DNA of 61,209 nt from an uncultured Parabacteroides sp. Lineage in GTDB: Bacteria; Bacteroidota; Bacteroidia; Bacteroidales; Tannerellaceae. The notes below the pieces were generated by a model. That model was not told the DNA's origin and ran no database searches. It saw only the letters and a program-made list of their open reading frames with translations. Below are positions 50,491 through 60,700 of this stretch, piece after piece. The DNA lies in NCBI GenBank assembly GCA_900541965.1, contig UQLN01000028.1, positions 1 to 61,209 of the forward strand, written 5' to 3'. Each line of letters starts with the position of its first letter. The stretch's first letter is position 1. Position numbers and translations under genes: made by a program.

Positions 50491-53400
50491 ATGTTTAAAG
50501 CTATTGTCCGTTTTTCCATACAGAAGAAACTGTTTGTAGGGCTAACCGCCTTATTCCTGCTGATAGGTGGAATCTATGCAATGCTGACATTACCGATTGA
50601 TGCCGTACCGGATATTACCAACAACCAGGTACAAATCGTAACTGTCTCGCCCACCCTTGCCCCGCAGGAAGTAGAACAACTGATTACACTACCGATCGAG
50701 ATTGCCATGAGCAACATTATGAATGTGGAAGAGATACGTTCGGTATCCCGTTTCGGTTTATCGCTGGTGACGGTCGTTTTTAAAGAAAGCGTACCCACAC
50801 TCGATGCGCGGCAACTTATCAACGAACAGATACAATCCGTTTCCGGTGAAATACCAGCCGAACTGGGAACGCCGGAATTGATGCCTATCACAACCGGGCT
50901 GGGAGAAATCTACCAATACATATTGAAGGTTGCCCCCGGATATGAGGATAAATATGACGCAATGGAACTCCGCACCATACAAGATTGGATTGTAAAGCGC
51001 CAATTGTCCGGTATTCCGGGGATTGTGGAAATAAACAGCTTCGGCGGTTACCTGAAACAATATGAAGTGGCTGTAGACCCCGACGTCCTTTACTCCCTGA
51101 ACATTACCATCGGCGAAGTGTTCGAAGCCCTCAACAGCAATAACCAGAATACGGGAGGCAGCTATATAGAGAAAGTGAACCGCGCTTATTATATTCGCTC
51201 GGAAGGTATGATTAGCAAGATAAAAGACATAGAACGTATCGTAATAACCAACCGAGGCGGCATCCCTATTCATATCAGTGACGTAGGAACCGTCCGCTTT
51301 GGCGCTCCCAAACGCTTCGGTGCCATGACGATGGACGGTAAAGGCGAATGTGTGGGCGGTATCGCCATGATGCTGAAAGGAGCCAACGCCAATGTAGTAA
51401 CCAAAGAACTGGAAACCCGTGTGGCAAAAGTCCAGAAGATGCTTCCCGAAGGAATAAGCGTAGAGCCTTACCTGAACCGCTCGGAACTGGTAAACCGGAA
51501 CATCTCGACAGTAGTCCGCAACCTGATAGAAGGCGCACTTATCGTGTTTGTCGTATTGATGCTGTTCCTTGGCAATGTACGGGCAGGGCTGATTGTTGCA
51601 TCGGTCATTCCCCTGGCCATGCTGTTTGCTTTTATTATGATGCGGCTGTTCGGCGTATCGGCAAACCTGATGAGCCTCGGGGCAATCGACTTCGGTATCG
51701 TGGTAGACGGGTCTATCGTTATCATCGAAGGCATACTGGCACATATTTATACCAAACGCCTTGCCGGGCGTACCCTCACGCCGGAAGAAATGAACAAGGA
51801 GGTAGAAGCCGGCGCCGGTGGTGTGGTACGCAGTGCAACTTTTGCCGTATTGATTATACTTATCGTATTCTTCCCCATTCTTACCCTGACGGGCATAGAA
51901 GGGAAATACTTTACGCCGATGGCAAAAACGCTGGTATTCTGTATTATCGGAGCTTTGATTCTGTCGCTTACCTATGTGCCGATGATGGCATCCCTTTTCC
52001 TGAAACATACCATTTCCTCCAAAAAGACTTTGGCAGACCGTTTCTTCGAGAAGCTGAACCTGCTTTATCAAAAGGGGCTTCATTTCTGCCTGCACCATAT
52101 CTATACCACCACATTGACGGCATTCGCCATGCTGGCAGGGGCTTTGCTCCTGTTTACAAGATTGGGAGCCGAGTTTATCCCAACATTGGATGAAGGTGAT
52201 TTTGCCATGCAGATGACGCTTCCCGCCGGAAGTTCGTTGACACGGAGTATCGAACTATCCAGCCAGGCACAAAAAGTATTAAAAGAGAAATTTCCCGAAA
52301 TCAAACATGTCGTGGCAAAGATTGGTACGGCGGAAGTTCCTACCGACCCGATGGCGGTAGAAGATGCCGATGTGATGATTATCATGAAGCCTTTCAAGGA
52401 ATGGACCTCGGCGGGCAGCCGTGCCGAGATGGTCGAAAAGATGAAAAAAGCACTCGAACCGATAACCGGAGCGGAATTTAATTTCAGCCAGCCCATCCAA
52501 CTCCGTTTCAACGAACTGATGACCGGGGCAAAAGCAGATATTGCCATCAAACTGTATGGCGAAGATATGGCTGAACTCTACGCCAAAGCCAAAGAGGCAG
52601 CCGTACTTGTAAGAAAAGTTCCCGGTGCATCCGACGTTCTGGTAGAACAGGCAATGGGACTTCCCCAGTTGGTTGTGAAATACGACCGTGCCAAGATAGC
52701 CCGTTATGGTATGAACATCAGCGAACTGAATACGATTATCCGTACGGCGTATGCAGGAGAAGCAGCCGGGGTAATCTTCGAGAACGAAAGACGCTTTGAT
52801 TTGGTAGTTCGTCTGGACAACAAGAAAGTATCCGACCTGAACCTGGACAAGCTGTTTGTCCGCACAGCCGAGGGTATCCAGATTCCCGTAAGCGAAGTAG
52901 CAACCATAGAGCTGGTGAGCGGTCCTTTGCAGATAAACCGTGATGCAACCAAACGCCGCATCGTCATCGGGGTCAATGTCCGCGATGCCGACATACAACA
53001 GGTGGTAAACAACATACAGGATACGCTCGACAAGGATATCAAGCTGAAACCCGGTTATTACTTTGAATACGGAGGACAGTTTGAAAACTTGCAGAATGCC
53101 ATCAATACGCTGCTTATTGTGATTCCGGTTGCATTGGCACTTATCCTGTTGCTGTTGTTCTTTGCTTTCAAGAGCGTTACTTATACGCTGGTAGTATTCT
53201 CAACCGTTCCCCTGTCGCTGATTGGGGGTATCGTGGCACTCTGGCTACGTGACTTACCGTTCAGTATCTCTGCCGGAGTCGGATTTATCGCTTTATTCGG
53301 AGTGGCTGTCCTCAACGGTATCCTGATGATTAACCATTTCAATGATTTACGCAAACAAACAACATATAGCATGACAACCAATAAAATCATCCGTAAAGGA

Positions 53401-54825
53401 TGCCCTCACCTATTGCGTCCGGTATTCCTGACCGGCCTGGTTGCTTCCTTGGGTTTTGTTCCGATGGCAATTGCCAAATCGGCTGGAGCAGAAGTGCAAC
53501 GCCCGTTGGCAACGGTTGTAATCGGAGGTTTGATTGTCTCCACAATACTTACCTTGATTATCATTCCTGTATTCTACCGGATGGTGAATATCGCTCCTGT
53601 ATGGTGGAGAAAAGTAAGAAAGCCGAAAGGAACCGTTCCGGTTATTCTATTGGCAATCCTGCTTCTCTCTCCGGCATATGCAAGTGCCCAGACAGAAGGG
53701 GCTAAGGCGGTTTCCTTGGATGAAGCCATAGCGATTGCCATAGAGAATCATCCCCGGTTGAAAACGGCATCCGCCGCTATCGACTATTCCAAAGCCGGAA
53801 GAGGACAAATTCTTGAAACGGCCTCCACCTCTTTCAATTATTCCTGGGGGCAAATAAACGGAGAGGTCCGGAATGACAACCAAATGGAACTGACGCAATC
53901 GTTCGGTTCCCTCCTCACTCCTTTCTATAAAAACGCATTGGTATCCCGTCAGGTCGAAACCGGCCGGTATTATAAAGAGATGGTGAAAAAGGAAATCATA
54001 GCCGAGGTAAAACGTGCCTATGTCTATTATCAATACGCCAATCGTCTTTGTTCTTTGTATCGCGAACAGAACGACCTTGCCGGACGTTTGCAGAAAGCCG
54101 GGCAACTTCGCTATGAGCAGGGAGACATTACACTGTTGGAACGCAATATGACAACAACACTGGCAGCCGACCTTCGTGCCCGTCTGATACAAGCAGAAGA
54201 AGAATACCGACTTGCCGCCCGCCGTTTTACATGGGCTTGCTATGCGGACTATGCTATTATTCCTGCCGACACTTCTTTGTCCGTCCTTCCGGTACAAACG
54301 GATGCAAACCTGCTATCTGATGTTTATAAAAACTTTTTCATCAGCCAGGCAGACGAAAAGAAGGCAATGCTGAATATAGAACGAAGCCGTTTCTTTCCCG
54401 AACTGTCCCTCGGATATGTACGGCAAAAGATAGCCCCGTTAAGCGGACTGAACTCATGGATGGTGGGTGTGTCTTTCCCTGTCCTGTTCTTTCCCCAGCA
54501 CAGTAAAATAAAGCAGGCTAAAATAGACGCCTATATCGCACGCACCACAGCGGAAGCCAATATCCGCCAGACAGACAACCGTATCAGCGAGCTGCAAGCC
54601 ATGCTGCGTAAACAGTCCGAAAGTATCCGTTACTACACAACCGGTGCACTGCCCGAAGCCGAAGCTTTACTCAAGAGTGCCTTGATACAATTCAGGGAAA
54701 GCGAAACGGATATCACCCAGTTCGTGCAAAGCCTGAATGCCGCGCGTGAAATACAAAAGGGCTACATCGAAGCCGTATACAATTATAATATAGCCGCCCT
54801 CGAACTGGAATTATATACAAAATAG
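50491..54825 (+). CDS. CzcA/CusA-type heavy-metal RND efflux pump with fused TolC-type outer-membrane domain
   Basis: A 1,444-residue protein. Residues 1-1030 are an HAE/HME RND pump, with the N-terminal KLFVGLTALFLLIGGIYAML segment, LPIDAVPDITNNQVQIVT and twelve membrane segments. A signal-peptide-like hydrophobic stretch follows at about 1050-1064 (VILLAILLLSPAYASAQ), then a TolC/OMF region (DEAIAIAIENHPRLKTASAA and coiled helices) to the end. Such fusions occur in Bacteroidota. It would export metal cations with the adaptor encoded next. ATG at 50491 (MFKAIVRF) was chosen because the 48 upstream residues are unlike any relative. Metal specificity cannot be read. Confidence 0.93.
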   Translation: MFKAIVRFSIQKKLFVGLTALFLLIGGIYAMLTLPIDAVPDITNNQVQIVTVSPTLAPQEVEQLITLPIEIAMSNIMNVEEIRSVSRFGLSLVTVVFKESVPTLDARQLINEQIQSVSGEIPAELGTPELMPITTGLGEIYQYILKVAPGYEDKYDAMELRTIQDWIVKRQLSGIPGIVEINSFGGYLKQYEVAVDPDVLYSLNITIGEVFEALNSNNQNTGGSYIEKVNRAYYIRSEGMISKIKDIERIVITNRGGIPIHISDVGTVRFGAPKRFGAMTMDGKGECVGGIAMMLKGANANVVTKELETRVAKVQKMLPEGISVEPYLNRSELVNRNISTVVRNLIEGALIVFVVLMLFLGNVRAGLIVASVIPLAMLFAFIMMRLFGVSANLMSLGAIDFGIVVDGSIVIIEGILAHIYTKRLAGRTLTPEEMNKEVEAGAGGVVRSATFAVLIILIVFFPILTLTGIEGKYFTPMAKTLVFCIIGALILSLTYVPMMASLFLKHTISSKKTLADRFFEKLNLLYQKGLHFCLHHIYTTTLTAFAMLAGALLLFTRLGAEFIPTLDEGDFAMQMTLPAGSSLTRSIELSSQAQKVLKEKFPEIKHVVAKIGTAEVPTDPMAVEDADVMIIMKPFKEWTSAGSRAEMVEKMKKALEPITGAEFNFSQPIQLRFNELMTGAKADIAIKLYGEDMAELYAKAKEAAVLVRKVPGASDVLVEQAMGLPQLVVKYDRAKIARYGMNISELNTIIRTAYAGEAAGVIFENERRFDLVVRLDNKKVSDLNLDKLFVRTAEGIQIPVSEVATIELVSGPLQINRDATKRRIVIGVNVRDADIQQVVNNIQDTLDKDIKLKPGYYFEYGGQFENLQNAINTLLIVIPVALALILLLLFFAFKSVTYTLVVFSTVPLSLIGGIVALWLRDLPFSISAGVGFIALFGVAVLNGILMINHFNDLRKQTTYSMTTNKIIRKGCPHLLRPVFLTGLVASLGFVPMAIAKSAGAEVQRPLATVVIGGLIVSTILTLIIIPVFYRMVNIAPVWWRKVRKPKGTVPVILLAILLLSPAYASAQTEGAKAVSLDEAIAIAIENHPRLKTASAAIDYSKAGRGQILETASTSFNYSWGQINGEVRNDNQMELTQSFGSLLTPFYKNALVSRQVETGRYYKEMVKKEIIAEVKRAYVYYQYANRLCSLYREQNDLAGRLQKAGQLRYEQGDITLLERNMTTTLAADLRARLIQAEEEYRLAARRFTWACYADYAIIPADTSLSVLPVQTDANLLSDVYKNFFISQADEKKAMLNIERSRFFPELSLGYVRQKIAPLSGLNSWMVGVSFPVLFFPQHSKIKQAKIDAYIARTTAEANIRQTDNRISELQAMLRKQSESIRYYTTGALPEAEALLKSALIQFRESETDITQFVQSLNAAREIQKGYIEAVYNYNIAALELELYTK

Positions 54826-54854
54826 ATTGATAGAACGAATAATAATAAAGTAAG

Positions 54855-55763
54855 ATGAAAAAAATATTGATACCTGCTGCCCTGCTGTTACTGGCAGCTT
54901 GCAACCAACCTACCCAGCCCGGTAATACGGGAGAAGCAACTCCGGTAGAAGCCGAACCTGTCCAAGCAGAAGTTTCCGAAACAATAACGGACACAACAGA
55001 GCAGGTGGATGCCATATCCTCGGCAACGGCCATGCCGAACCATTCTTCGTTCAACGGGACATTAATGGTTCCTCCCCAACGCCATGCAACCGTCACGCTG
55101 ACAATGGGCGGTACGGTACACAGCACAACCCTGCTGCCCGGCGATTATGTAAAGAAAGGAACCGTATTGGCAACCTTGGAAAATCCGGACTTTATCCTGC
55201 TCCAACAAAACTATCTGGATGCACATGCACAAACAGAATATATGGAAACCGAATATGCCCGCCAACAACGGTTGGCATCGCAGGAGGCTGCTTCACAGAA
55301 ACGTCTGCAACAAAGCAAGGCTGATTATCTTTCCATGAAAAGCCGGCTCGAAGCTGCCGCCGCACAATTGACCATCCTCGGTGTCCCGGCAGAAGAACTG
55401 CTTCAGAAAGGTATCCGCCCTTATCTGGAAGTAAAATCTCCTTTAAACGGTTATGTGGCAAATATGGCTATCAACCTGGGCAAATACATCAATGCCGGCG
55501 AACCTATCTGCGACATCATAGACAAAGGTGAAACACTGATATGCCTGACTGCCTACGAAAAAGACCTGGAAAATCTGGAAGCAGGCAAACGCATACAGTT
55601 CCGTGTCAACGGGATGGGCGAACAGACATTTCATGCTACGGTACTGTCAATCGGGCAGGTAGTAGATGAAACAAACCGTTCGCTCGAAATTTACGGACGT
55701 GTAAAAGAAAGCAATCCGCGTTTCCGTCCCGGCATGTATGTAAGTGCACGCGTAGAAAAATAG
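54855..55763 (+). CDS. RND periplasmic adaptor protein, CzcB/HlyD-like lipoprotein
   Basis: A 302-residue membrane fusion protein. The signal ends in LLLLAAC (lipobox Cys near 16), then an acidic linker, a lipoyl/biotinyl-like half (GGTVHSTTLLPGDYVKKGTV), an alpha-helical hairpin with QLTILGVPAEELL, and the second lipoyl half with VKSPLNGYVANMAI. It links the pump and the outer-membrane channel. It starts 29 bp after the CzcA-type gene. The C-terminal membrane-proximal domain seems shorter than in typical CusB. Confidence 0.92.
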   Translation: MKKILIPAALLLLAACNQPTQPGNTGEATPVEAEPVQAEVSETITDTTEQVDAISSATAMPNHSSFNGTLMVPPQRHATVTLTMGGTVHSTTLLPGDYVKKGTVLATLENPDFILLQQNYLDAHAQTEYMETEYARQQRLASQEAASQKRLQQSKADYLSMKSRLEAAAAQLTILGVPAEELLQKGIRPYLEVKSPLNGYVANMAINLGKYINAGEPICDIIDKGETLICLTAYEKDLENLEAGKRIQFRVNGMGEQTFHATVLSIGQVVDETNRSLEIYGRVKESNPRFRPGMYVSARVEK

Positions 55764-55771
55764 TATATTTG
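55764..55771 (+). promoter_or_regulatory. Candidate -7 box immediately before the sensor kinase gene
   Basis: TATATTTG overlaps the end of the adaptor gene region by one base past its stop and lies 11 bp upstream of the ATG at 55783. It would give a very short leader, so it may be fortuitous. Confidence 0.3.
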
Positions 55772-55782
55772 CAATTGTGAAA

Positions 55783-56817
55783 ATGAACAGGATAGATAAA
55801 TATGTAGTGGTGCTGGCCGTTATTTCGATAATGGTGGCATTCCTGACCCATTTCCCCGAGTTGATTTCGTTGTTCGACCATTCGGGGGAAAATAACCTGT
55901 TTCCGGGTATGCACTGGGCGGATGTGGCCAACGAAATCTTCTTCACCTTTATTTCGTTGCTGTTGCTTTTTGCCCTGAATACGTTTGTGTTCAGGTTCAA
56001 CCGCCCGTCGTCAGTCATTACGTGGAAAAAGATTGTGTTGTCGTTTATAATGACATGGATTGTCAGCAATGTGTTAGGCAAAGGATTTGTTTTCCTGCAT
56101 CATCATTTCGATATTCCGGCTATCGATGCAATGGTGCACCACTATCTGCACCCCCTGCGCGATTTTATCATAACCTGTATCGTGGTGGGCAGTTGTTATA
56201 TTACTTATCTGGTACGCAAAAGCCAGCAGGTATTGGTTGAGAACCAGCAACTGCGGGCCGAGAATCTTCTCAACCAATATGAGGCATTAAAGAGCCAGCT
56301 TAATCCGCATATGCTGTTCAATTCATTAAACACCCTGCGTTCCCTGATACGGGAAACACCGGATAAGGCACAGGATTATTTACAGGAGTTATCGCATGTA
56401 TTACGTTATACCTTGCAAGAGAATGAAAGCCAGAGCGTATCCCTCCGGGAAGAAATGGATTTTGTAAATGCCTATATCTTCCTACTGAAAATGCGTTATG
56501 AAGAGAATCTTTCGTTTGATATTCAAATAGACGAAGCGATGGACATCTGCCATCTGCCTCCCATGTCGGTACAACTGCTGATTGAGAATGCAGTAAAGCA
56601 CAATGAAATCAGTAACCGCCGCCCATTGGTGATTCATATCCATGCGGCAAACCATATGCTGAGCGTTTCTAATCCGGTACAACCCAAGCTAACGGCAAGT
56701 GCAGGTACCCGTATTGGTCTTGCGAACCTGTCCAAACGCTACCGGCTACTCTTCAAACAAGAGATTGTCGTCTGGGAAGAAAAAGAGATGTTTGTCGTTA
56801 CAATTCCGTTAATCTGA
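55783..56817 (+). CDS. LytS-type sensor histidine kinase
   Basis: A 344-residue kinase with about four N-terminal membrane segments (YVVVLAVISIMVAFL, IFFTFISLLLLFALN, IVLSFIMTWIVSNVL, FIITCIVVGSCYITYLV). A short coiled region leads to SQLNPHMLFNSLNTL, with the phospho-accepting His in HMLFNSLN, then LIENAVKHNE (N box) and TRIGLANLSKRY (G box). There is no large sensor domain. The start ATG at 55783 is preferred to a GTG at 55777. The partner LytTR regulator is 24 bp downstream. The nearby metal pump suggests, but does not prove, the signal. Confidence 0.92.
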   Translation: MNRIDKYVVVLAVISIMVAFLTHFPELISLFDHSGENNLFPGMHWADVANEIFFTFISLLLLFALNTFVFRFNRPSSVITWKKIVLSFIMTWIVSNVLGKGFVFLHHHFDIPAIDAMVHHYLHPLRDFIITCIVVGSCYITYLVRKSQQVLVENQQLRAENLLNQYEALKSQLNPHMLFNSLNTLRSLIRETPDKAQDYLQELSHVLRYTLQENESQSVSLREEMDFVNAYIFLLKMRYEENLSFDIQIDEAMDICHLPPMSVQLLIENAVKHNEISNRRPLVIHIHAANHMLSVSNPVQPKLTASAGTRIGLANLSKRYRLLFKQEIVVWEEKEMFVVTIPLI

Positions 56818-56841
56818 AAAACACCTGCTAATTTTTACTGT

Positions 56842-57606
56842 ATGAAAGCACTTATTATTGAAGATGAAAAAGCAGCCGTCCGCAACCTACAGGCTTTACT
56901 GTCGGAAGTAGCGCCCGACATGGAAATATTGGCTGTATTGGATAGTATTACGGAAACGATCGATTGGTTCAGGGCCTCTCCCGCTCCGGACTTAATTTTT
57001 CTGGATATTCACCTTGCAGACGGTTCTGCTTTTGAAATATTCGAACATGTGGAAATCCGTTGCCCCATTATCTTCACTACGGCATACGATGAATATGCCC
57101 TGAAAGCATTCAAGGTAAACAGTATCGATTATTTACTCAAACCCATCGACAGGAAAGACATACAAAAAGCGCTTGATAAGCTGAAACTTCTAAATAGCGA
57201 CAGCACAAACAAAGAACCGGATTATACATCTTTACTACGTGCCTTAAAAAAAGAAGAGAACTACAAAACCCACTTTCTGATTCCGGTAAAAGGAGATAAA
57301 TTACTTCCTGTTTCGGCAGACTCCATCTTATTCTTTCATATAGACGAAGGGGTAGTAAAAGTGATGATGGCAGATGGAAAAGAATATATATTTCCCCAGA
57401 CTCTGGATGAATTGACAGACAGTCTGAACCCGGCTTTTTTCTTCCGCGTAAACCGACAGTACCTTATTTCCAGAAAAGCGGTGCTCGATATCGATTTGTG
57501 GTTTAACGGACGCTTATCCGTAAACATGAAAGTGCCCGTGCCCGAGAAAATATTAATCAGCAAAGCACGGGTTTCCGAATTTAAAGAATGGTTTGCGGGA
57601 GGATAA
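56842..57606 (+). CDS. LytTR-family response regulator
   Basis: A 254-residue regulator. The receiver holds Asp55 in LIFLDIHLADGSAFEIF and FTTAYDEYALKAFKVNSIDY; the acidic residues IIEDE are at the N-terminus. The C-terminal half (about 150-250) is a LytTR DNA-binding domain with FFRVNRQYLISRKAVLDI. It is expected to bind DNA as a dimer at imperfect direct repeats when phosphorylated by the upstream kinase. Targets could include the pump operon, but no repeat operator was identified. Confidence 0.94.
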   Translation: MKALIIEDEKAAVRNLQALLSEVAPDMEILAVLDSITETIDWFRASPAPDLIFLDIHLADGSAFEIFEHVEIRCPIIFTTAYDEYALKAFKVNSIDYLLKPIDRKDIQKALDKLKLLNSDSTNKEPDYTSLLRALKKEENYKTHFLIPVKGDKLLPVSADSILFFHIDEGVVKVMMADGKEYIFPQTLDELTDSLNPAFFFRVNRQYLISRKAVLDIDLWFNGRLSVNMKVPVPEKILISKARVSEFKEWFAGG

Positions 57607-57786
57607 TCCTAATATAAACACAAAGTATGGAAAGACTAAATAAAGCACATCGAATACAAAAATAAACCACTTAACTGACTTCCTGTAATATAAGCCAAAT
57701 ATAAAATAACTAAAAAAGTTGTTTCTTAATTTCATCTGCACTACTTTTAATTCGTCTTTTGAATAAACAAACTAAACTCTACTCTA

Positions 57787-60700
57787 ATGAAAGTATTTCC
57801 ACTCTCAAATGCCCAGTTGAGGTTACTCCCCACAACACTCCAATTTTCAGGAAGCTTTGCTTATCAGTTAATCCGTACCTGCGATTTTCCATTGAAAGAT
57901 GAAATCTATTTGCCAAAAGCAGTACAAGCCTCTGTTCCCTCTTGTTTCAGGCTTCGATTGACACAAAACGAACAAGGAGATTACGAACAATATATCGGAG
58001 AGCCGCTTCCCATAGCATTCGAGGATATCAGCGGGCTGCCACCGGCAAAGGCACAAGCCATAATCAATAAAGTGACATTCGAACCATACCCCGGTATACT
58101 GGACCAGCCATTGGCAAGAATCACCCTAGTGAAAAAAACAACAGGCATCACCTTGATTTTCCATGTTCACCATATTATTGCCGATGGCACAAGCATGTAT
58201 ATCTTTTATAAAGACATCTTGCAGAACCTTACGGCACTGAAAGAAGGCAAGAGTTATACAACAGAAAAAACAGGATACCAGGAATATGTATTCCACGAAA
58301 TCGAATATCTGAAATCAGAAAAAGCGGAACAGGACAAAACATTCTGGATAAATAATCTTTCCGGCCTGGAAGAATATCCCACACTGCCGGCTGCCGATAT
58401 TTCATTTCCGGTTCCCTACATCGACTTTTCGTTTACAGAAGAAGAATCCCGCAAGTTCCTTGCTTTTTGCGATACTTTTGAGAAACGGATTTCACCATTT
58501 ATACTGGCATCATCCCTGTTCGCTATTTATCTGGCACGGGTAAACCGGACACCGGATGTTGTTTTGGCAAGTGGTATGAATGCACGTCCGCAAGACCAGA
58601 AAGGCATAAGCGGAATGTGCGTGAATACGGTTCCCCTGAAATACCCCTACAAACCGGAACAAACGGTAAGGGAAGCCATTGCAGAGGCCAAATACATATT
58701 GAAACAAGGGCTGACGCACTGCCAATATCCGTTTAACCTATGCACCAACGAACTGGTTAAAGCCGATATTCAACCGGAATCCCTTTTCTCCTATTCCATT
58801 GTCTCCAACTCAATAGACATACCCGGAAAGATAAATGAAAAAGAAGCGTTGCTGCTTCCTTTCACCGTCAGGGTCAACCTTGCTAAAAAAGATGAGCAAG
58901 GTTTACAGAGCTTACGTTTCGTCTACAATAAACTCCTGTTCACTGAAAATGAAGTTCGCAGAATGTTTGCCTGCCTACGGACCATGTTGATAGATGCCGT
59001 AGAACATCCGGATAAAGCCTGCGGAGATTTGGAAATGTTATCTCCCGAAGAAACCGAATTGCTCGATTCTTTCAATAAAACGGAATTTGCATACGACACC
59101 ACCCAATCGATCGTCAGCCTCTTCCGCAACCAGGTGGCAGAAACACCGGACAATATTGCCGTCGTATATAAAGAGAAACATTATACCTATCAGGAAGTAG
59201 ACAGATTATCCGAATGTATCGGACAACACATAAAAAGCCTCGGATTGAAGAAAGAGCAGGCAGTGTCTATCCTGATACCCCGCTGCGAATATATGGCAAT
59301 AGCCTCGCTCGGCGTATTAAAAGCCGGCTGTGCCTACCAACCGTTAGACCCCTCTTATCCGATGGAACGGCTTGCCTTCATGATGAAAGACACGGATGCA
59401 CAACTTCTGATTGCCGACGAGATCCTTATTCCCCTTGTCCCGGATTATAAGGGCGAAATATTGCTTACCAAAGACATCCCATCCCTGCCGGACAAAGGAA
59501 TCCGCTTGGAAGACGTCTGCCCGGAAAATTTATTTATTTTCCTTTATACCTCAGGTTCCACAGGCGTACCTAAAGGTTGCATGCTGGAACACAGGAACCT
59601 GGTAGCCTTTTGCAACTGGTACCAGCGTTATTACGAACTGAAGCCGGGAAACCATGTCGCAGCTTATGCCAGTTACGGGTTCGATGCCAGCATGATGGAT
59701 ACCTATCCGGCACTGACCTGCGGGGCTACCATGCATATAATCGGCGAAGATATCCGCTTGGATTTAATTGCACTGAACGAATACTTCGAAAAGCATAAAA
59801 TCACCCATAGTTTTATTACCACACAAGTGGGACGGCAGTTTGCGCTGGAAGTGGAAAACCATTCCCTGAAACACTTATCTATAGGCGGTGAAAAGTTAGT
59901 TCCCCTGACGCCTCCGGCAAACTACCATTTCCACAATGCTTACGGTCCGACGGAATGTACCATTTATACAACGGTTTACCAACTCACAAAAAATGAAGAA
60001 AATATACCCATCGGCAAACCGCTGGATAATCTGAAACTTTACATTGCAGACCCACGGGGCCACCGTCTTCCGGCAGGGGCTACCGGCGAGTTATGGGTTG
60101 CCGGCATACAGGTATCAAGAGGTTACCTGAACCGTCCGGAAGAAACGGCAAAAGCCTATATTCCCAATCCATTCGACAATGAACCGGGATATGAAAGAAT
60201 CTACCGCACCGGAGATATTGTACGCTATCTTCCGGATGGAAATATCGCATTTGTAGGGAGAAAAGACGCCCAGGTGAAAATCCGGGGATTCCGAATCGAG
60301 CTGACAGAAGTAGAAGCCGTTATCCGCGAATTCCCCGGTATCAAGGATGCAACGGTACAAGCGTTCGACGAGGAAGGCGGAGGTAAATTTATTGCCGCTT
60401 ATATCGTATCGGACCAGCAGGTAGACATCGAGGCGCTGAACGACTTTATTCTCGATACCAAGCCTCCTTATATGGTTCCGGCGGTTACGATGCAAATAGA
60501 TAAAATCCCGCTGAATCAAAACCAGAAAGTAAATAAGAAGGCACTTCCCGTACCGGAAAAGAAAGCATCCGCCACGGAAGAAATACAGGATAACCGCCCA
60601 TTGAATGTCCTTGAAGAGGAATTAATGGAAATTGTTGCCGGTATTATCCATACAACAGAGTTCGGGGTTACTTCCAAATTAGGCTATGTGGGCCTGACTT

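Noticed and set aside
50758..52098. 446-codon minus-strand frame opposite the RND pump
   Set aside because: Its composition is His/Tyr/Gln-rich and no motif is present; it is produced by the codon bias of the pump gene.
51348..52193. 281-codon plus-strand frame inside the RND pump
   Set aside because: It lies within the pump in another phase and has an Arg/Tyr-rich composition with no recognised domain.
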